From positions 1 through 28,336 of IMG/VR virus record IMGVR_UViG_3300048079_000026: a DNA stretch of 28,336 nucleotides. One strand, 5' to 3'. The notes under the pieces were generated by a model. It did no database searches, was not told where the DNA came from, and worked only from the letters and a program-made list of their open reading frames with translations. Positions 27,532 through 28,336 of this stretch are shown in pieces. The DNA is from a virus. A program made the translations under genes and the position numbers. Numbering within the stretch: position 1 is the first letter of the stretch; each line of letters starts with the position of its first letter.

Positions 27532-27768
27532 ATGCAAAAGCTCATCGAGTTCCTAGAACAACAACCGGCGGGTTACAAGGCGGAACTCGCCGCTGCGATC
27601 AATCGGCATCCCAGTTATTTCTCGCGCCAGCTATCCGGCGATCGTTCTTTCACCGTTCAGGACTGCATTGGCATCGAGAAACACACTACAGGCCAGGTGC
27701 GCTGCGAGGACATCCTGCCCGACGTGGACTGGGCGTATTTGCGTCGATCAGTGGAGGCGGCGGCGTGA
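27532..27768 (+). CDS. YdaS/Cro-type regulator
   Basis: A 78-residue protein divergent from the repressor. The HTH lies at ~13-40 (GYKAELAAAINRHPSYFSRQ, LSGDRSF). The family ending is clear: VQDCIGIEKHTTGQVRCEDI, LPDVDWAYLRR, the pattern of YdaS-like Cro proteins. It would bind the same operators and shut off the repressor and early promoters during lytic growth. The ATG is nine bases after the -10 and lacks a ribosome site. The stop lies two bases from the end of the convergent lipoprotein gene. Confidence 0.88.
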   Translation: MQKLIEFLEQQPAGYKAELAAAINRHPSYFSRQLSGDRSFTVQDCIGIEKHTTGQVRCEDILPDVDWAYLRRSVEAAA

Positions 27769-27770
27769 GG

Positions 27771-28316
27771 TTAGGGCTTCTTACCGGATCGAATGGCTTC
27801 AATCTGATCGAGGAACGGTCGGAATTTCGTATTGACCGCCGCGCCAACCCCCGTGGCGGGGCCGAAACTCGACACCGTGTAGTCGTTGATGCTGCCCATG
27901 CGCATCTTCACCTCCTGAGCGTTAGCGATGATGCGGAAATCTTCAAGCGACATTTCGAAACGCCTGGAGCTCGAAGTGGCGGTTCCGAACCGATCAAACT
28001 CCGTCAGCACGCTGGCCTGTTTAATTTTGTCGACAATGCGACCATCAGCATTGAAGGCAACATCCTGGATCGAGCGAAGGCCAAAGGCAAACCCTGTGGT
28101 GATAAAGATGGTGTTCGGATATTTTTCCGTCCATTCGAAACCAAGCGTATGAAACGGCTCACCAAGGCTGCTGGCGGCGCTGACCGGCGCTTGCCGCACG
28201 ATCATCTTACCGTCGAAATCGTCCCTGATAACGCTTGCGGACGGGGTCATTGCGTCCTGCATGCCGGCGCAGCCGGTTACCAAAGCGGTGAGGATCAGAC
28301 ATATCAGTCGGTTCAT
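27771..28316 (-). CDS. Lipoprotein of unknown function, probable moron
   Basis: A 181-residue protein with signal MNRLICLILTALVTGC and lipobox LVTGC (acylated Cys at 16). The mature part is mixed alpha/beta (IRDDFDGKMIVRQAPVSAAS, LGFEWTEKYPNTIFITTGFA, RFEMSLEDFRIIANAQ). Base composition is visibly less G+C-rich than in the structural genes. GGGGA lies before the ATG. It faces cro on the opposite strand, where replication genes would normally follow, so it is likely an inserted cargo gene expressed in the lysogen. No family recognised. Confidence 0.8.
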   Translation of the reverse strand: MNRLICLILTALVTGCAGMQDAMTPSASVIRDDFDGKMIVRQAPVSAASSLGEPFHTLGFEWTEKYPNTIFITTGFAFGLRSIQDVAFNADGRIVDKIKQASVLTEFDRFGTATSSSRRFEMSLEDFRIIANAQEVKMRMGSINDYTVSSFGPATGVGAAVNTKFRPFLDQIEAIRSGKKP

Positions 28317-28336
28317 TGTTGTCCCCAGTCAGTTAA

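Noticed and set aside
27447-27545. N-terminal extension of the repressor (33 extra codons)
   Set aside because: It would run through OR1-OR3 and both promoters. The ATG at 27446 is correctly placed for a leaderless maintenance transcript.

Overview
The window is a contiguous piece of a high-G+C temperate siphophage (lambda/HK97-like layout). The host is probably a high-G+C proteobacterium. This rests on the HK97-type head and neck genes, a connector that resembles the phiE125 gp8 family, a YdaS-type Cro and a tRNA-Lys(CTT) attachment core. The host call is inference. The window is almost wholly coding, with many 4-base stop/start overlaps.

Layout. (1) Positions 1-8208, plus strand, hold the head module: 3' part of the major capsid gene, small head proteins, an accessory block (a secreted FN3 protein, two beta-rich proteins and a striking 14 x 20-residue repeat protein), then the neck genes (gp6/gp8-like connector, head closure, HK97 gp10-like, DUF3168-like). 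A strong hairpin terminator follows at 8227-8253. (2) Positions 8274-16621 hold the tail: tube protein, G/GT chaperones linked by an A_AAA_AAC -1 frameshift site, tape measure, distal tail protein, large hub with a duplicated inserted domain, a Cys4 protein and a fibre. (3) Positions 16618-18998 hold the lysis cassette: two membrane proteins, an M15-type endolysin, a winged-helix protein and an overlapping Rz/Rz1-type spanin pair, closed by a UUCG-loop terminator. (4) Positions 18999-19386 are the attP region, with the 3' half of a tRNA-Lys gene as core. (5) Positions 19387-26707, minus strand, hold one leftward early operon. Read from the promoter end it has small membrane and zinc proteins, a ParB-like protein, a zinc/MbcA-like fusion, a MazG-like pyrophosphatase, an ASCH protein, Xis, Int and a final small gene. 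(6) Positions 26736-27768 are the immunity region: repressor plus a co-transcribed small membrane protein on the minus strand, a YdaS/Cro-type regulator on the plus strand, and two near-duplicate promoter-operator modules equivalent to PL/OL and PR/OR. (7) Positions 27771-28316, minus strand, hold a lipoprotein gene facing cro, probably a moron.

The attP core lies between the lysis genes and int with phage genes on both sides. The sequence is therefore in vegetative (unintegrated) order, or is a junction of tandem prophages. Terminase, portal and protease genes should lie upstream of base 1, and replication genes beyond the right edge.

The points most worth following are the paired operator/promoter modules with apparently leaderless repressor and cro, a repressor without an autoproteolysis domain, the repeat protein in the head module, the zinc-MbcA fusion, the repressor-linked membrane protein and the lipoprotein moron.
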